The notes: generated from the sequence alone by a model not told the origin. A stretch of DNA of 64,000 nt from Paenibacillus oryzae (GCF_001675045.1 NZ_LYPA01000071.1:181311-245310); one strand, 5' to 3'. Positions 24,757 to 33,085 are shown, counted from the first letter of the stretch. Made by a program: numbers and translations.

Positions 24757-24761
24757 ACCTT

Positions 24762-25217
24762 TTAGATTTTTTTCAGAAACGGCCTGACCAGCATCAAGCC
24801 GATCCAGGCGCCCAGCGTATTCAGGATGATATCGTCAACATCAAAGCTTCCCCGTTTGGTTAACAGCTGCACCAGTTCAACGATAAGGATGAGCAAGGCG
24901 CACCATGTGATGACGGGAATTGAAGCACGAAGCTTTTTGTTCAGTAATGGCATAAAGACGCCAATGGGTATAAACAATATAATATTGCCAAACAAGTTTT
25001 TAATCCAGATATCGCTATTCATCCGGCCAATGCTATTGATATAACTCTGGATGGTTTTAAACGGCACAAGATTATAGGAATAACCCCACATTAAATACCG
25101 TTGGCGAAAATAAAGCAAATAAAGCATGACCGCTGCATACACCAGCAGGCACAGCACCACCATCCAATTAAACGCCGCGTTGCGGCTATAGGCGTTGCGA
25201 AAAAGTTTGACCTTCAT
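24762..25217 (-). CDS. VanZ-like membrane protein
   Basis: A 151-residue integral membrane protein with about four hydrophobic helices. The VanZ signature includes YNLVPFKTI (N-L-x-P-F), NLFGNIILFIPIGVFMPLL and FDVDDIILNTLGAWIGLML. VanZ proteins modestly raise teicoplanin tolerance, but most chromosomal members have no assigned role. Start ATG 25217 sits only two bases after GGAGGTG; a TTG 15 bases upstream has no site. The stop is directly followed by the inverted-repeat elements. Confidence 0.9.
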   Translation of the reverse strand: MKVKLFRNAYSRNAAFNWMVVLCLLVYAAVMLYLLYFRQRYLMWGYSYNLVPFKTIQSYINSIGRMNSDIWIKNLFGNIILFIPIGVFMPLLNKKLRASIPVITWCALLILIVELVQLLTKRGSFDVDDIILNTLGAWIGLMLVRPFLKKI

Positions 25218-25287
25218 CACCTCCCTGCACAAGATTTAACTCTGCTAGCAGCATTCCGTTGTTGTTAATCATCATTCTCTCCGTACG

Positions 25288-25812
25288 TCAATACTCCAGC
25301 CTCAAGCCCATTATAGCGAGGTCTCTCCTCACTCCATCAAGCTCCGCAACACCCGGAAGCAAACCCCATTGCGAAAAGCCAAACCGGGACAGCAGCGCCA
25401 GGCTTGGCTTGTTATGGCCAAAAACAAATCCCACCAGCGCCGTTAGCCCCAATGAAGGGCATGCCTCAATGGCTTTGGAGACCAGCAGAGAGCCAAGCCC
25501 GCGGCCGCGATGCTGCTCGGCGATATAGACGCTGATCTCCGCAGTTGCCCGGTAGGCCGGGCGCCCATAGAAGGATTGAAAGCTCAGCCATGCGAAAACC
25601 TCTCCGTTTTCCCGCTCCCGGGCTACCCAGATCGGCCTATGCTGGGGAGAATGCTCCAAAAACCATTCCATTCTGTCATTGACAGTAACAGGCTCCAGGT
25701 CGGCCGTTACCATCCGTCCAGCTATAGTTGAGTTATAGATGTCAACGATGTCAGCCAAGTCGGCAAGCTTAGCGTCTTCTATGACCACGTCCGGCTTGTT
25801 CGGCCCATTCAT
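25288..25812 (-). CDS. GNAT acetyltransferase of the phosphinothricin/methionine-sulfoximine type
   Basis: A 174-residue acetyl-CoA-dependent N-acetyltransferase. The family pattern is clear: DIVDIYNSTIAG near the start, then RPIWVARERENGEVFAWLSFQSFYGRPAYRATAEISVYI and the acetyl-CoA loop HRGRGLGSLLVSKAI, then GHNKPSLALLSRFGF. Members such as YwnH/Pat acetylate phosphinothricin-like or methionine sulfoximine amines. It starts at ATG 25812 within the end of mobA (ATGA overlap, 25809-25812), so it is translationally coupled to it. Confidence 0.9.
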   Translation of the reverse strand: MNGPNKPDVVIEDAKLADLADIVDIYNSTIAGRMVTADLEPVTVNDRMEWFLEHSPQHRPIWVARERENGEVFAWLSFQSFYGRPAYRATAEISVYIAEQHRGRGLGSLLVSKAIEACPSLGLTALVGFVFGHNKPSLALLSRFGFSQWGLLPGVAELDGVRRDLAIMGLRLEY

Positions 25813-26501
25813 GCTTTACGCCCCTCCAGTTGCCCCTTCAAATAAGCCTCGTATTCCTCGGGGGTATTCAGATTGATTGGACTATACCCCGGCATCTCCA
25901 ATTGGAGAAACACCGCTTGCAGCTCCCACAGCAAGCCCATCAGCCGGCGTTCGCCCCGTTCCAGCGCAGCCTTTGCCGCTTCCGCAACGGATGTATGGTA
26001 CAGCCCGTGAAAAGGCTGTCCGGGCAAACAAACAACATCTGCCTCGCCGCCAATCAGCTTCTCCAACACCTCAATAAGAGAAAGCGAAACATCCGGAGAG
26101 TCACATGCCGTCACAAAGACATAGCCTTCCGGCAACGACTGCAGCCCTGCATGCAAGCCCGCCAGAGGCCCTTGTCCGGGATAGCTGTCCGTGACAAACC
26201 GGATTGAAGGTTTTGCATTAGAACGGCCCTCTTGTCCGTCACGCGGGTAATCACGGTTAGCTTCGGGAACATGGTTAGGATGAACAGCGACAGCGGCATC
26301 AAGCCATGGAGCAAGCGCCTCCCGATACGCCACTTCCTTCTCTCTGCTCCCGCATGCAATAACAAGCTCTCCAGCAATGGGAGCGATTTGCTTTGCAAGG
26401 CGCAGCAGCAGCGGTTCGCCGTTTATGGGGAGCAGCGCCTTATCGCGCCCCATGCGGGAGCTTTGCCCCCCGGCCAAAATAAGTCCGTTCAAATAGGACA
26501 T
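25809..26501 (-). CDS. mobA: Molybdenum cofactor guanylyltransferase
   Basis: Transfers GMP from GTP to molybdopterin to make the MGD form of the cofactor. The N-terminal nucleotidyltransferase signature LILAGGQSSRMGRDKALLPINGEPLL is unmistakable; GQGPLAGLHAGL and VFVTACDSPDVS (the metal-binding Asp) follow. The start is ambiguous: ATG 26501 or TTG 26510, both with imperfect sites. Length about 230 is slightly above average. No other Mo-cofactor gene is in the window. A 16-bp perfect palindrome GGGGCAAGCTTGCCCC (26533-26548) lies just upstream. Confidence 0.92.
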   Translation of the reverse strand: MSYLNGLILAGGQSSRMGRDKALLPINGEPLLLRLAKQIAPIAGELVIACGSREKEVAYREALAPWLDAAVAVHPNHVPEANRDYPRDGQEGRSNAKPSIRFVTDSYPGQGPLAGLHAGLQSLPEGYVFVTACDSPDVSLSLIEVLEKLIGGEADVVCLPGQPFHGLYHTSVAEAAKAALERGERRLMGLLWELQAVFLQLEMPGYSPINLNTPEEYEAYLKGQLEGRKA

Positions 26502-26565
26502 AGGCTCCAAATGCCCCCTTGCCTTCCAGGATGGGGCAAGCTTGCCCCTTCTATTGCTCTAGCAA

Positions 26566-26597
26566 ACGGCCCGCCAAGCAAAATGCCTGACGGGCCG
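26566..26597 (-). terminator. Weak terminator-like hairpin after glnS
   Basis: On the minus strand GGCCCGTC pairs with GGCGGGCC across a loop containing ATTTTGC, followed by only GTTTGC. Position (25-55 bases past the glnS stop) suits a terminator, but the T tract is poor. Confidence 0.4.
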
Positions 26598-26622
26598 ACC
26601 TTATGCTCCCTTAGGGCGTGTC

Positions 26623-28296
26623 TTAAGCTTTGGAGGGATCAAACGAGCTTTTCAGGGAAACGATGCGGTTAAACGCCAGCTTCTCCGGAGTGGAGTCCTT
26701 GGCATCCACGCTGAAATAGCCGTGACGGAAAAACTGGAACTTGTCTCCTCCCGCCGCTTCCTTCATATTGGGCTCAACGAATCCTTGCTGCACCTCAAGC
26801 GAGTTAGGATTGATGCGCTCCAGGAAAGGCTTTTCGGCCTCCTCAGGATTGTCCACAATCAACGGCTCATACAAGCGGAAGTCCGCTGGCACTGCATGAG
26901 TGGCTTCAACCCAATGGATGGTCCCTTTTACCTTGCGCTCATTAAAGCCGCTGCCGCTTTTGGTTTTGGGATCGTACGTACAATGCAGCTCCACAACCTC
27001 ACCGTTTTCATCCTTGATGACGTCCTGGCATGTAATGAAATAAGCATGCTTCAGCCGAACCTCGTTGCCGGGGAACAAGCGGAAATATTTGCTGGGCGGA
27101 TTTTCCATAAAATCGTCCCGCTCAATATAGATTTCACGTGAGAACGGAATTTCGCGGATACCCATCTCTTCATTTTCAGAGTTGTTTTCTGCGGGCAGCA
27201 GCTCGCTTTGTCCTTCAGGATAGTTGGTAATGACCACCTTGAGCGGACGAAGCACCGCCATTGTACGCAGCGCCTTCAGCTTCAGGTCCTCCCTGATAAA
27301 ATGATCCAGGTACCGCTCATCCACTACGCTGTTGCTTTTGGCAACGCCGATTTCGCGACAGAACGAGCGAATGGATTCAGCCGTATAGCCGCGGCGGCGC
27401 ATGCCGCTGATGGTCGGCATCCGGGGGTCGTCCCAGCCGTCCACGATTCCTTCGTCCACCAGCTGCTTCAGATAACGCTTGCTCATTACGGTATTGGTTA
27501 CGTTCAGGCGGGCAAATTCATATTGGCGCGGAACGGCTTCCATCTCACATTCCGCGACAGCCCAGTCGTACAATGGGCGATGATCCTCAAATTCCAGCGT
27601 ACAGATGGAATGGGTGATCCCCTCGATCGCATCGCTTAGCGGGTGGGCATAATCGTACATCGGGTAAATGCACCAGGCATCTCCCGTGCGATGGTGATGG
27701 GAATGGGAAATACGATACAGCACGGGATCGCGCATTGTAATATTGGAGGAGGCCATGTCGATTTTTGCTCTCAGCACGCGCGCTCCGTCCGGGAATTCGC
27801 CCCCGCGCATTCTTGCGAACAAATCCAGGTTTTCCTCTACGCTCCGGTTGCGGTATGGGCTCTCCTTGCCAGGCTCCGTCAGAGTGCCTCTCATTTCGCG
27901 CGTTTGCTCCGCAGTCAGGTCGCAGACATAGGCTTTGCCCTTCTTGATCAGCAGCAAGGCGCGATTGTACAGCTCCTCGAAATAGTCGGACGCAAAGCGC
28001 AGCTCCTCCCAATCAAAGCCCAGCCAGCGCACATCCTCCTGAATCGCTTCAACATATTCTGTATCCTCTTTTACCGGATTTGTATCATCGAAGCGAAGAT
28101 TTGTTTTTCCGTTAAACTCGTCGGCCAGCTCAAAATTCAAGCATATCGACTTGGCGTGGCCTATATGCAAATATCCGTTAGGCTCGGGCGGAAAACGGGT
28201 GATAATTTCCTTTACGCGGCCTTCCTTCAAATCTTCCACAACTATATTTTTAATAAAGTTTGAGGATGATGTCTTGTTCCCGACTGCTTTCTCCAT
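26623..28296 (-). CDS. glnS: Glutaminyl-tRNA synthetase
   Basis: Class I aminoacyl-tRNA synthetase charging tRNA-Gln directly. The 557-residue product has the HIGH motif (PNGYLHIGHAKSICLNF), the KMSKS-equivalent VMSKRYLKQLV, GlnRS-type catalytic segments (RFDDTNPVKEDTEYVEAI, DAWCIYPMYDYAHPLSDAIEGITHSICTLEFEDHR) and a full anticodon-binding beta-barrel region to the end. These distinguish GlnRS from bacterial GluRS. The start is ATG 28296, nine bases after AAAGG. Many Firmicutes lack GlnRS and use GatCAB, so its presence is a lineage marker. Confidence 0.95.
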   Translation of the reverse strand: MEKAVGNKTSSSNFIKNIVVEDLKEGRVKEIITRFPPEPNGYLHIGHAKSICLNFELADEFNGKTNLRFDDTNPVKEDTEYVEAIQEDVRWLGFDWEELRFASDYFEELYNRALLLIKKGKAYVCDLTAEQTREMRGTLTEPGKESPYRNRSVEENLDLFARMRGGEFPDGARVLRAKIDMASSNITMRDPVLYRISHSHHHRTGDAWCIYPMYDYAHPLSDAIEGITHSICTLEFEDHRPLYDWAVAECEMEAVPRQYEFARLNVTNTVMSKRYLKQLVDEGIVDGWDDPRMPTISGMRRRGYTAESIRSFCREIGVAKSNSVVDERYLDHFIREDLKLKALRTMAVLRPLKVVITNYPEGQSELLPAENNSENEEMGIREIPFSREIYIERDDFMENPPSKYFRLFPGNEVRLKHAYFITCQDVIKDENGEVVELHCTYDPKTKSGSGFNERKVKGTIHWVEATHAVPADFRLYEPLIVDNPEEAEKPFLERINPNSLEVQQGFVEPNMKEAAGGDKFQFFRHGYFSVDAKDSTPEKLAFNRIVSLKSSFDPSKA

Positions 28297-28518
28297 CGCG
28301 ACCAACCTTTCTTAACGCATTAATTAATAACTTTTATATCCCTTTATAATACACAAAAATGGGTTAAAATACACTTCCCGAGCAGGATAAAGCCAGTGAA
28401 AACGCCATTATTCGGGGCTTCTGTCGGAGACTGCCGTCAGAGTCGGTCTCCGTTTCCGTTGAAAGTTTATTAGAATCTTCTCACATTCAACACGAAACTA
28501 CAATTTCGTTTTAATATA

Positions 28519-28669
28519 AGGCTTAGAAATCTGAACGACATACAGCCTAATTCCCGCAAGGGAAACGGGGGAACCACTTTGGGTGAATTGATTTCGGCTG
28601 CTGCTCCGCAGCTCCTGCGAGATCATAGGGAACCTTTCAACCGAACCCCACAGCTAACCTCGTCGGCGC
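28519..28669 (+). ncRNA. Cyclic di-AMP riboswitch (ydaO/yuaA type)
   Basis: Conserved ydaO blocks occur in order: GCCTAATTCCCGC (28545), GGAAACGGGGGAACCA (28561), TTGGGTGAATTGAT (28579), AGGGAACCTTTCAACCGAACCC (28627) and CAGCTAACCTCGTCGGCG (28650). This class binds c-di-AMP and switches expression off; targets are typically wall hydrolases and K+ transporters. A hydrolase gene follows 19 bases later. No intrinsic terminator lies between, so control may act on the GGAAGGAG site next to it. The rest of the 28297-28687 gap holds a hairpin (28425-28452) and no gene. Confidence 0.93.
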
Positions 28670-28687
28670 CGGAAGGAGTTTCAAGAT

Positions 28688-29170
28688 TTGAAGAAGAAAC
28701 TTAGCGCGTTATTACTCGGGCTTGTCCTGCTGCTAACTTTTCAAGCTGGCAGCGCTTTCGCGAGCTCCGAAATGGATGGCATCATCGATGAATTGATTGG
28801 AGTTAAATATCAGTATGGCGGTTCCACCACCAGCGGATTTGATTGCTCCGGCTTCACCGGTTATGTCTTCGCAAAAATGGGTTTGGATTTGTCCCGCAGA
28901 TCGGTTGATCAAGCAAGCCAAGGCGAAAAAGTCGCCAAAGCCGACTTGAAAGCCGGCGATCTTGTGTTCTTCGACACATCGGGCAAAAACAATGGCAACA
29001 TTTCGCATGTTGGCATCTATGTAGGAAACGGCAAATTCGCTCATGCTTCCACACGAATCGGTGTGACGATTGATGAGCTGGATTCCTCTTACTACAAAAC
29101 CCGTTATGTAACCGCTCGTCGTGTTATGGATGATAGTGCTTTTGAAAAATACGCAGTAGCGGCCGAATAA
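28688..29170 (+). CDS. Secreted NlpC/P60 cell-wall endopeptidase
   Basis: A 160-residue exported cysteine peptidase that cuts peptidoglycan stem peptides, probably D-Glu/mDAP. The signal peptide is KKKLSALLLGLVLLLTFQAGSAFA. The single NlpC/P60 domain carries the catalytic Cys in GGSTTSGFDCSGFTGYVF and histidines in ISHVGIYVGNGKFAHAS. It starts at TTG 28688, nine bases after GGAAGGAG. It lacks SH3 or LysM binding domains. A c-di-AMP riboswitch lies directly upstream, tying wall hydrolysis to this second messenger. Confidence 0.95.
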   Translation: MKKKLSALLLGLVLLLTFQAGSAFASSEMDGIIDELIGVKYQYGGSTTSGFDCSGFTGYVFAKMGLDLSRRSVDQASQGEKVAKADLKAGDLVFFDTSGKNNGNISHVGIYVGNGKFAHASTRIGVTIDELDSSYYKTRYVTARRVMDDSAFEKYAVAAE

Positions 29171-29186
29171 GCCGTTATGCAGCAGC

Positions 29187-29213
29187 CCCGTGCAAATCTT
29201 GCACGGGTTTTTT
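29187..29213 (+). terminator. Rho-independent terminator of the NlpC/P60 gene
   Basis: CCCGTGCAA-ATC-TTGCACGGG followed by six T, 16 bases after the stop codon. Confidence 0.95.
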
Positions 29214-29300
29214 GCGTGTAGTGGTGCGTTGGACGTATAATTTTAATTTTGTTACTATATACTTGGTTGTAGGTGTAATAAAATTACGGGAGTGAGTGCC

Positions 29301-30425
29301 GTGTTAAAAATGTTTTCTGTTTCAAATTATCGAGCCTTCAGAGATCCAATTACAATAGACTTTACAAAGGTTAGGGATTATAAATTCAATGATGCTTGTA
29401 TACAAAGCAATCTGATTTCCAAGGCTATTTTATATGGCAAAAATGCTGTCGGAAAATCGAATTTAGGCTATGCATTAATGGACATTCGCTCAATGCTTTT
29501 GCCAAATCATTCTAAAATAATGGGAGACAGCCTAGGTTATCTGAACGCGTATTCAGAAGAAAGTGCCGCCGCTTTTACCTACCATTTTAAAATTAACAAT
29601 CGTGAAATAAGATATTATTATGAGAAACGCTCAGCAACCGAGATTCAGTTTGAGGAACTCCACATTGATAATCAACAATTATTTATGTTCAACTTTGCGT
29701 CAGGTGAAGGAGACTTTACAAACTTACTTCAGTATGAAGAGTTAAAACATTTAAACTTAGACCATTGGGACAATGAAACGTCCGTTACACGATACATCAT
29801 AACAAACGCAAAGCTGCAAGAGCTTTCCATCCTTAAAGATTTTAATAATTTTGTTTCGGGCATGGCTTTTATGGAAACACGGTCTAGCGGAGTAGCGTTC
29901 GAAGGTCCCCGTATAGCTGATAAAGGCCTAACACGTACAATAATTGAAGAAGATTTAGTTGATGATTTTACAACCTTTTTAAACCATGCCGGAATTAATA
30001 TCTCACTAAAAAAAGATGTCAAACCTGATGGTGAGAAAACACTGTATTTTGATTTTGCCCGACCGTTGGAATTTGTAAAAAATATGTCTAGCGGGACCAG
30101 GGTATTAACGGCATTATACGCAATCTTGAGAAAACTAGATGAGGTTTCATTTCTGTACATTGATGAATTTGATGCAAATCTCCATTTTGAATTAGCTGAA
30201 TATGTGTTGAATCTATTAATTCAGAAAAGAAATTGTCAAATTTTCCTAACCACGCATAACACAGATTTGATGAGTAATAAAATCATGCGTCCCGACTGTT
30301 ACTTTGTTCTGTCTTTCAATGGAATAGTATCTGTTGCAGATGCCACCACCAGGGAATTAAGAGAAGGCCATAATTTGGAGAAGTTATACCAAAGCGGTGA
30401 ATTCGATAGAACGGTGAGTGAATAA
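29301..30425 (+). CDS. AAA ATPase (AAA_15/AAA_21, OLD/RloA-like) of a putative defence module
   Basis: A 374-residue ABC-like ATPase. It opens LKMFSVSNYRAFRDPITIDF, a strand-helix pattern seen in SMC/RecF-like defence ATPases. Walker A is ILYGKNAVGKSNLGYAL near residue 50, the signature region NMSSGTRVLTALYAI near 275, Walker B VSFLYIDEFDANLH near 290 and the H-loop FLTTHNTDL near 320. The start is GTG 29301, eight bases after GGGAG. It is strikingly AT-rich relative to its neighbours and overlaps the next gene by eight bases. The function is inferred from architecture: such ATPases paired with TOPRIM or RloB proteins act in phage defence (OLD/Gabija, RloAB/AbiL, PARIS). Confidence 0.85.
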   Translation: MLKMFSVSNYRAFRDPITIDFTKVRDYKFNDACIQSNLISKAILYGKNAVGKSNLGYALMDIRSMLLPNHSKIMGDSLGYLNAYSEESAAAFTYHFKINNREIRYYYEKRSATEIQFEELHIDNQQLFMFNFASGEGDFTNLLQYEELKHLNLDHWDNETSVTRYIITNAKLQELSILKDFNNFVSGMAFMETRSSGVAFEGPRIADKGLTRTIIEEDLVDDFTTFLNHAGINISLKKDVKPDGEKTLYFDFARPLEFVKNMSSGTRVLTALYAILRKLDEVSFLYIDEFDANLHFELAEYVLNLLIQKRNCQIFLTTHNTDLMSNKIMRPDCYFVLSFNGIVSVADATTRELREGHNLEKLYQSGEFDRTVSE

Positions 30426-31179
30426 GTTGTCACAGAAAAAGATACTTTTACTTGTAGAAGGAGAGAAAGAGGAACCCAAACTTCTGTCTCACTTTTACAA
30501 CCTTTATGGTGTCCATAACGTTCATATTGTTTCCTACAAAACAAATCTGTATGCCTTCTATCAACGATTAAAAAAAGAATATGCTGATCCATCTGGAAAC
30601 ATTGAGTATGAATTTATTGATTTACCGCTATTTCTAAACAGTTACTTTAACCTGCAAGGTGATGATAAACTAAGTAAAAGTGATTTCCAGGATATTCTTT
30701 TAATTTTTGATTATGACCCACAGGACCCCTTATATGCTAGCAATAAGTTAATAGAACTGGTTACTAACTTTGCAGACTCTACAGATTTGGGAAAGCTATA
30801 CATTAATTATCCTATGTTGGAGTCATATAAAGATATAGATAATTTAGAAAGTGATGATTTCTTAAGCTCAGTCTTACATTTTCAAGAACTTCACAAAATC
30901 GGAAGCCACAAACAAAATCCATACAAACGTTTAGTTGCATCTCGAACTTGCATTTCTAAAATTGAGAATATCAGTAAAGAAGAAGGAAATAAAATCATAA
31001 AGCTCCACTCCAATAAGTTAAATGCACTTATTCAGAGCAATACTTCAAGTATGAATACAAAGTATATAGAACTATGTATCGCCCAATGCGATAGATTAGT
31101 TACAGATAATCAGATTTGGGTTATCAACACTTCACTTATTCATTTTTTAGATGAATACGGGGAGATCAGACATGATTAA
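30418..31179 (+). CDS. TOPRIM/RloB-like effector protein paired with the AAA ATPase
   Basis: A 253-residue AT-rich gene overlapping the ATPase gene. The N-terminus KKILLLVEGEKEEPKLLSHF has the acidic motif of TOPRIM or RloB proteins (E-G-E-K-x-E-P), and ILLIFDYDPQDPLY near residue 100 gives the DxD pair that would complete a metal site. LYINYPMLESYKDI follows. The C-terminal half is helical and unassigned. Start GTG 30418 overlaps the previous stop; TTG 30427, eight bases after GGTGAG, is an alternative. A nuclease or tRNA-directed toxin role is inferred from the pairing, not shown. Confidence 0.75.
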   Translation: MNKLSQKKILLLVEGEKEEPKLLSHFYNLYGVHNVHIVSYKTNLYAFYQRLKKEYADPSGNIEYEFIDLPLFLNSYFNLQGDDKLSKSDFQDILLIFDYDPQDPLYASNKLIELVTNFADSTDLGKLYINYPMLESYKDIDNLESDDFLSSVLHFQELHKIGSHKQNPYKRLVASRTCISKIENISKEEGNKIIKLHSNKLNALIQSNTSSMNTKYIELCIAQCDRLVTDNQIWVINTSLIHFLDEYGEIRHD

Positions 31180-31726
31180 ACATATATTCTCCATCCAAAA
31201 ACCGGATAGTAAACCAAAATGCCAAGTCGAGCTGACAATGAAGCCTATGGAGGAAACGCACGCTGCCCTCATTTGCCAGTGGGCGTATGAGCCCCCTTAC
31301 CATATCTATAACTTTCCCGCATGGGAAGATATGAAAAAGGACGAAATCGAATTTGGCGATCCCGTCCTGCGCAAGGAGCAATATTGGGTGGCTGTTAACG
31401 AGGCTGACGAATTGATCGGTTACGCTCAGTTATTCCCCATGGGGGGCGTCACCCGACTTGGGCTTGGCCTGCGTCCCGACCTGTGCGGCAGAGGCAAGGG
31501 CTCCTTGCTTGCGCAATCGGCGGCTTCATTGGCCCTTTCCCTTAAACCGGGCAACGAGATCGACCTGGAGGTTCTGACCTGGAATCAACGCGCAATCCGC
31601 GCCTATGAAAAGGCGGGATTTGTCATTACGGATACCTATTTCCGGCTTTTACTTCAAGGCGATACGGGAGAATGCCATTGCATGGTTTTTACCCCGGATT
31701 ATCGGTGCTATCCACAAACAAAATAA
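31172..31726 (+). CDS. GNAT-family N-acetyltransferase
   Basis: A 184-residue acetyltransferase; domain starts at about residue 22 (CQVELTMKPMEETHAALICQWAYEPPYHIYNFPAW). The acetyl-CoA loop LRPDLCGRGKGSLLAQSA is near 105 and the C-terminal VLTWNQRAIRAYEKAGFVITD is typical. ATG 31172 lies in the end of the TOPRIM gene (overlap 8 bp) behind GGGGAGATC. Its codon use and GC return to the chromosomal norm, so it is probably a resident gene whose first codons were supplied at the junction of the AT-rich insert. Its 3' end overlaps the convergent EAL gene by 38 bp. Confidence 0.85.
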   Translation: MIKHIFSIQKPDSKPKCQVELTMKPMEETHAALICQWAYEPPYHIYNFPAWEDMKKDEIEFGDPVLRKEQYWVAVNEADELIGYAQLFPMGGVTRLGLGLRPDLCGRGKGSLLAQSAASLALSLKPGNEIDLEVLTWNQRAIRAYEKAGFVITDTYFRLLLQGDTGECHCMVFTPDYRCYPQTK

Positions 31727-32909
31727 CCCCGTCCCGGACCAGCACAGATATTGTACGAATCCATTCATGCGTATCCAGATCGGTATAAGCACGGGAAACA
31801 ATAGAACGGCGGCGATGACTTAATTGCACCAGATTGGGAATGTAATAGGGACGCCAGCTCCAATTTACATGCCTGAACTGCTCTTCTCTCAGCCAGCCTC
31901 CGTTCGTTCCCCGGCAGAAATTAGCTGACAGCTGAATGCCGTCGCCATTGCATATGTATACTCTTATACAGCTTTCATCCAGAGCGGGAAGCAGCCGCTC
32001 CAGCCATTCGTCCGTATCTTCCACTACATCCTCGCGCCCTGTCATGTCCATAAGCTGATCGGCTATTTTTTCCGCATGAACAAGCCAATGGCGCTCTTTA
32101 ATGACATGCCGTTTCAGATTGCTTGCCAGCTCTGCCTCCACGAATGGCGCAAACGCTTCGGGCGAGAGCAGCTCAGGCTCCGCCTTGGCAAACAAAAAAC
32201 CTTGCACATATCTGGCTCCGGCTTGAATGGCCCGCTCCAAATCCTCCTTTGTTTCAACACCTTCAAACAATAGCGATGCCCCAATTTGCTCTGCCAGCTC
32301 CGAGAAGGAGCGCAATACGCCGAAGTAACCGTTATGAGTTCCGCTCTTTTTCACCATATGCATATCAATCTTCAATAGATTGGGCTGAATCTGGGCGATT
32401 CGGTCCATGCTGCTGAAACCGATGCCTACATCGTCTATTGCGATTTGACAGCCGTTGGCACGGTAACGGTCAATAACGCCCCTTAAGATGTCCATAGGAC
32501 CATTAAAGCTCTCTTCGGTAATTTCAATAACAATTCTATTGGGCGGGAGCCGGTATTTCTCCAGCATAGCTAACATTTGAAGCTCCCCGCTGGCTCCGGT
32601 ATGATATAGCCACTCCGGTTTAAAATTCAGGAATAGCAGCGGCGGCATTTCTTCTCCGCCGATTCGTCTAATCGCGGTTTCTCGAATATAACCATCCACT
32701 TTGAGATGTTCATCCATTGGAACAGAGCTATCGGCGAAAAAAGAGCCCAGACTTCTCGCAACACCGTTGTTCACCACTCTGCCCAACACCTCGTAGCCCG
32801 CTATAAGCCCGGTATCCATAGCAATGATGGGCTGGTAATATGGCCTGATTAAGCCTGGCGGCAAACCTTCGGGAAGCGGATGCGGCATATGATTAGGTAA
32901 CGGGGTCAT
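31689..32909 (-). CDS. EAL-domain protein, YkuI-like (cyclic di-GMP binding or hydrolysis)
   Basis: A 406-residue cytoplasmic protein. The EAL domain (about 20-255) retains YEVLGRV (the EAL position), LFLNFKPEWL, IVIEITEES, IAIDDVGIGFSSMD (the double-Asp loop 6), LLKIDMHM, LLFEGVET and VQGFLFAKAEP, so the metal ligands and general base look intact. The C-terminal region (about 260-406) resembles the PAS/Cache-like sensor of B. subtilis YkuI, which has the same length. The start is ATG 32909 behind GAGGTG; an upstream GTG overlaps that site. Confidence 0.88.
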   Translation of the reverse strand: MTPLPNHMPHPLPEGLPPGLIRPYYQPIIAMDTGLIAGYEVLGRVVNNGVARSLGSFFADSSVPMDEHLKVDGYIRETAIRRIGGEEMPPLLFLNFKPEWLYHTGASGELQMLAMLEKYRLPPNRIVIEITEESFNGPMDILRGVIDRYRANGCQIAIDDVGIGFSSMDRIAQIQPNLLKIDMHMVKKSGTHNGYFGVLRSFSELAEQIGASLLFEGVETKEDLERAIQAGARYVQGFLFAKAEPELLSPEAFAPFVEAELASNLKRHVIKERHWLVHAEKIADQLMDMTGREDVVEDTDEWLERLLPALDESCIRVYICNGDGIQLSANFCRGTNGGWLREEQFRHVNWSWRPYYIPNLVQLSHRRRSIVSRAYTDLDTHEWIRTISVLVRDGVILFVDSTDNPG

Positions 32910-33085
32910 CGCGCTCACCTCAATGTCATAGTTGCGTCAGTTTTTCTGTCATAATGAACCACCTTCATTGTACGAGAGAGTAAATCCAATGTAAAGAAAG
33001 GATTGGGGCCAAAAGGTTTAACTGACGCAGCGTATCAGGCGCTTTACAACAAATCCTTCAGCCTCTTCAAACAGCAGTCAGCTAC

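Noticed and set aside
24401..24761. Insertion sequence with transposase
   Set aside because: The units are only 167 bp, have inverted ends but no coding capacity, so they are at most non-autonomous elements.
31172..31726. GNAT as third component of the AAA/TOPRIM defence operon
   Set aside because: Overlap suggests coupling, but base composition matches the chromosome rather than the insert, so recent juxtaposition is likelier.
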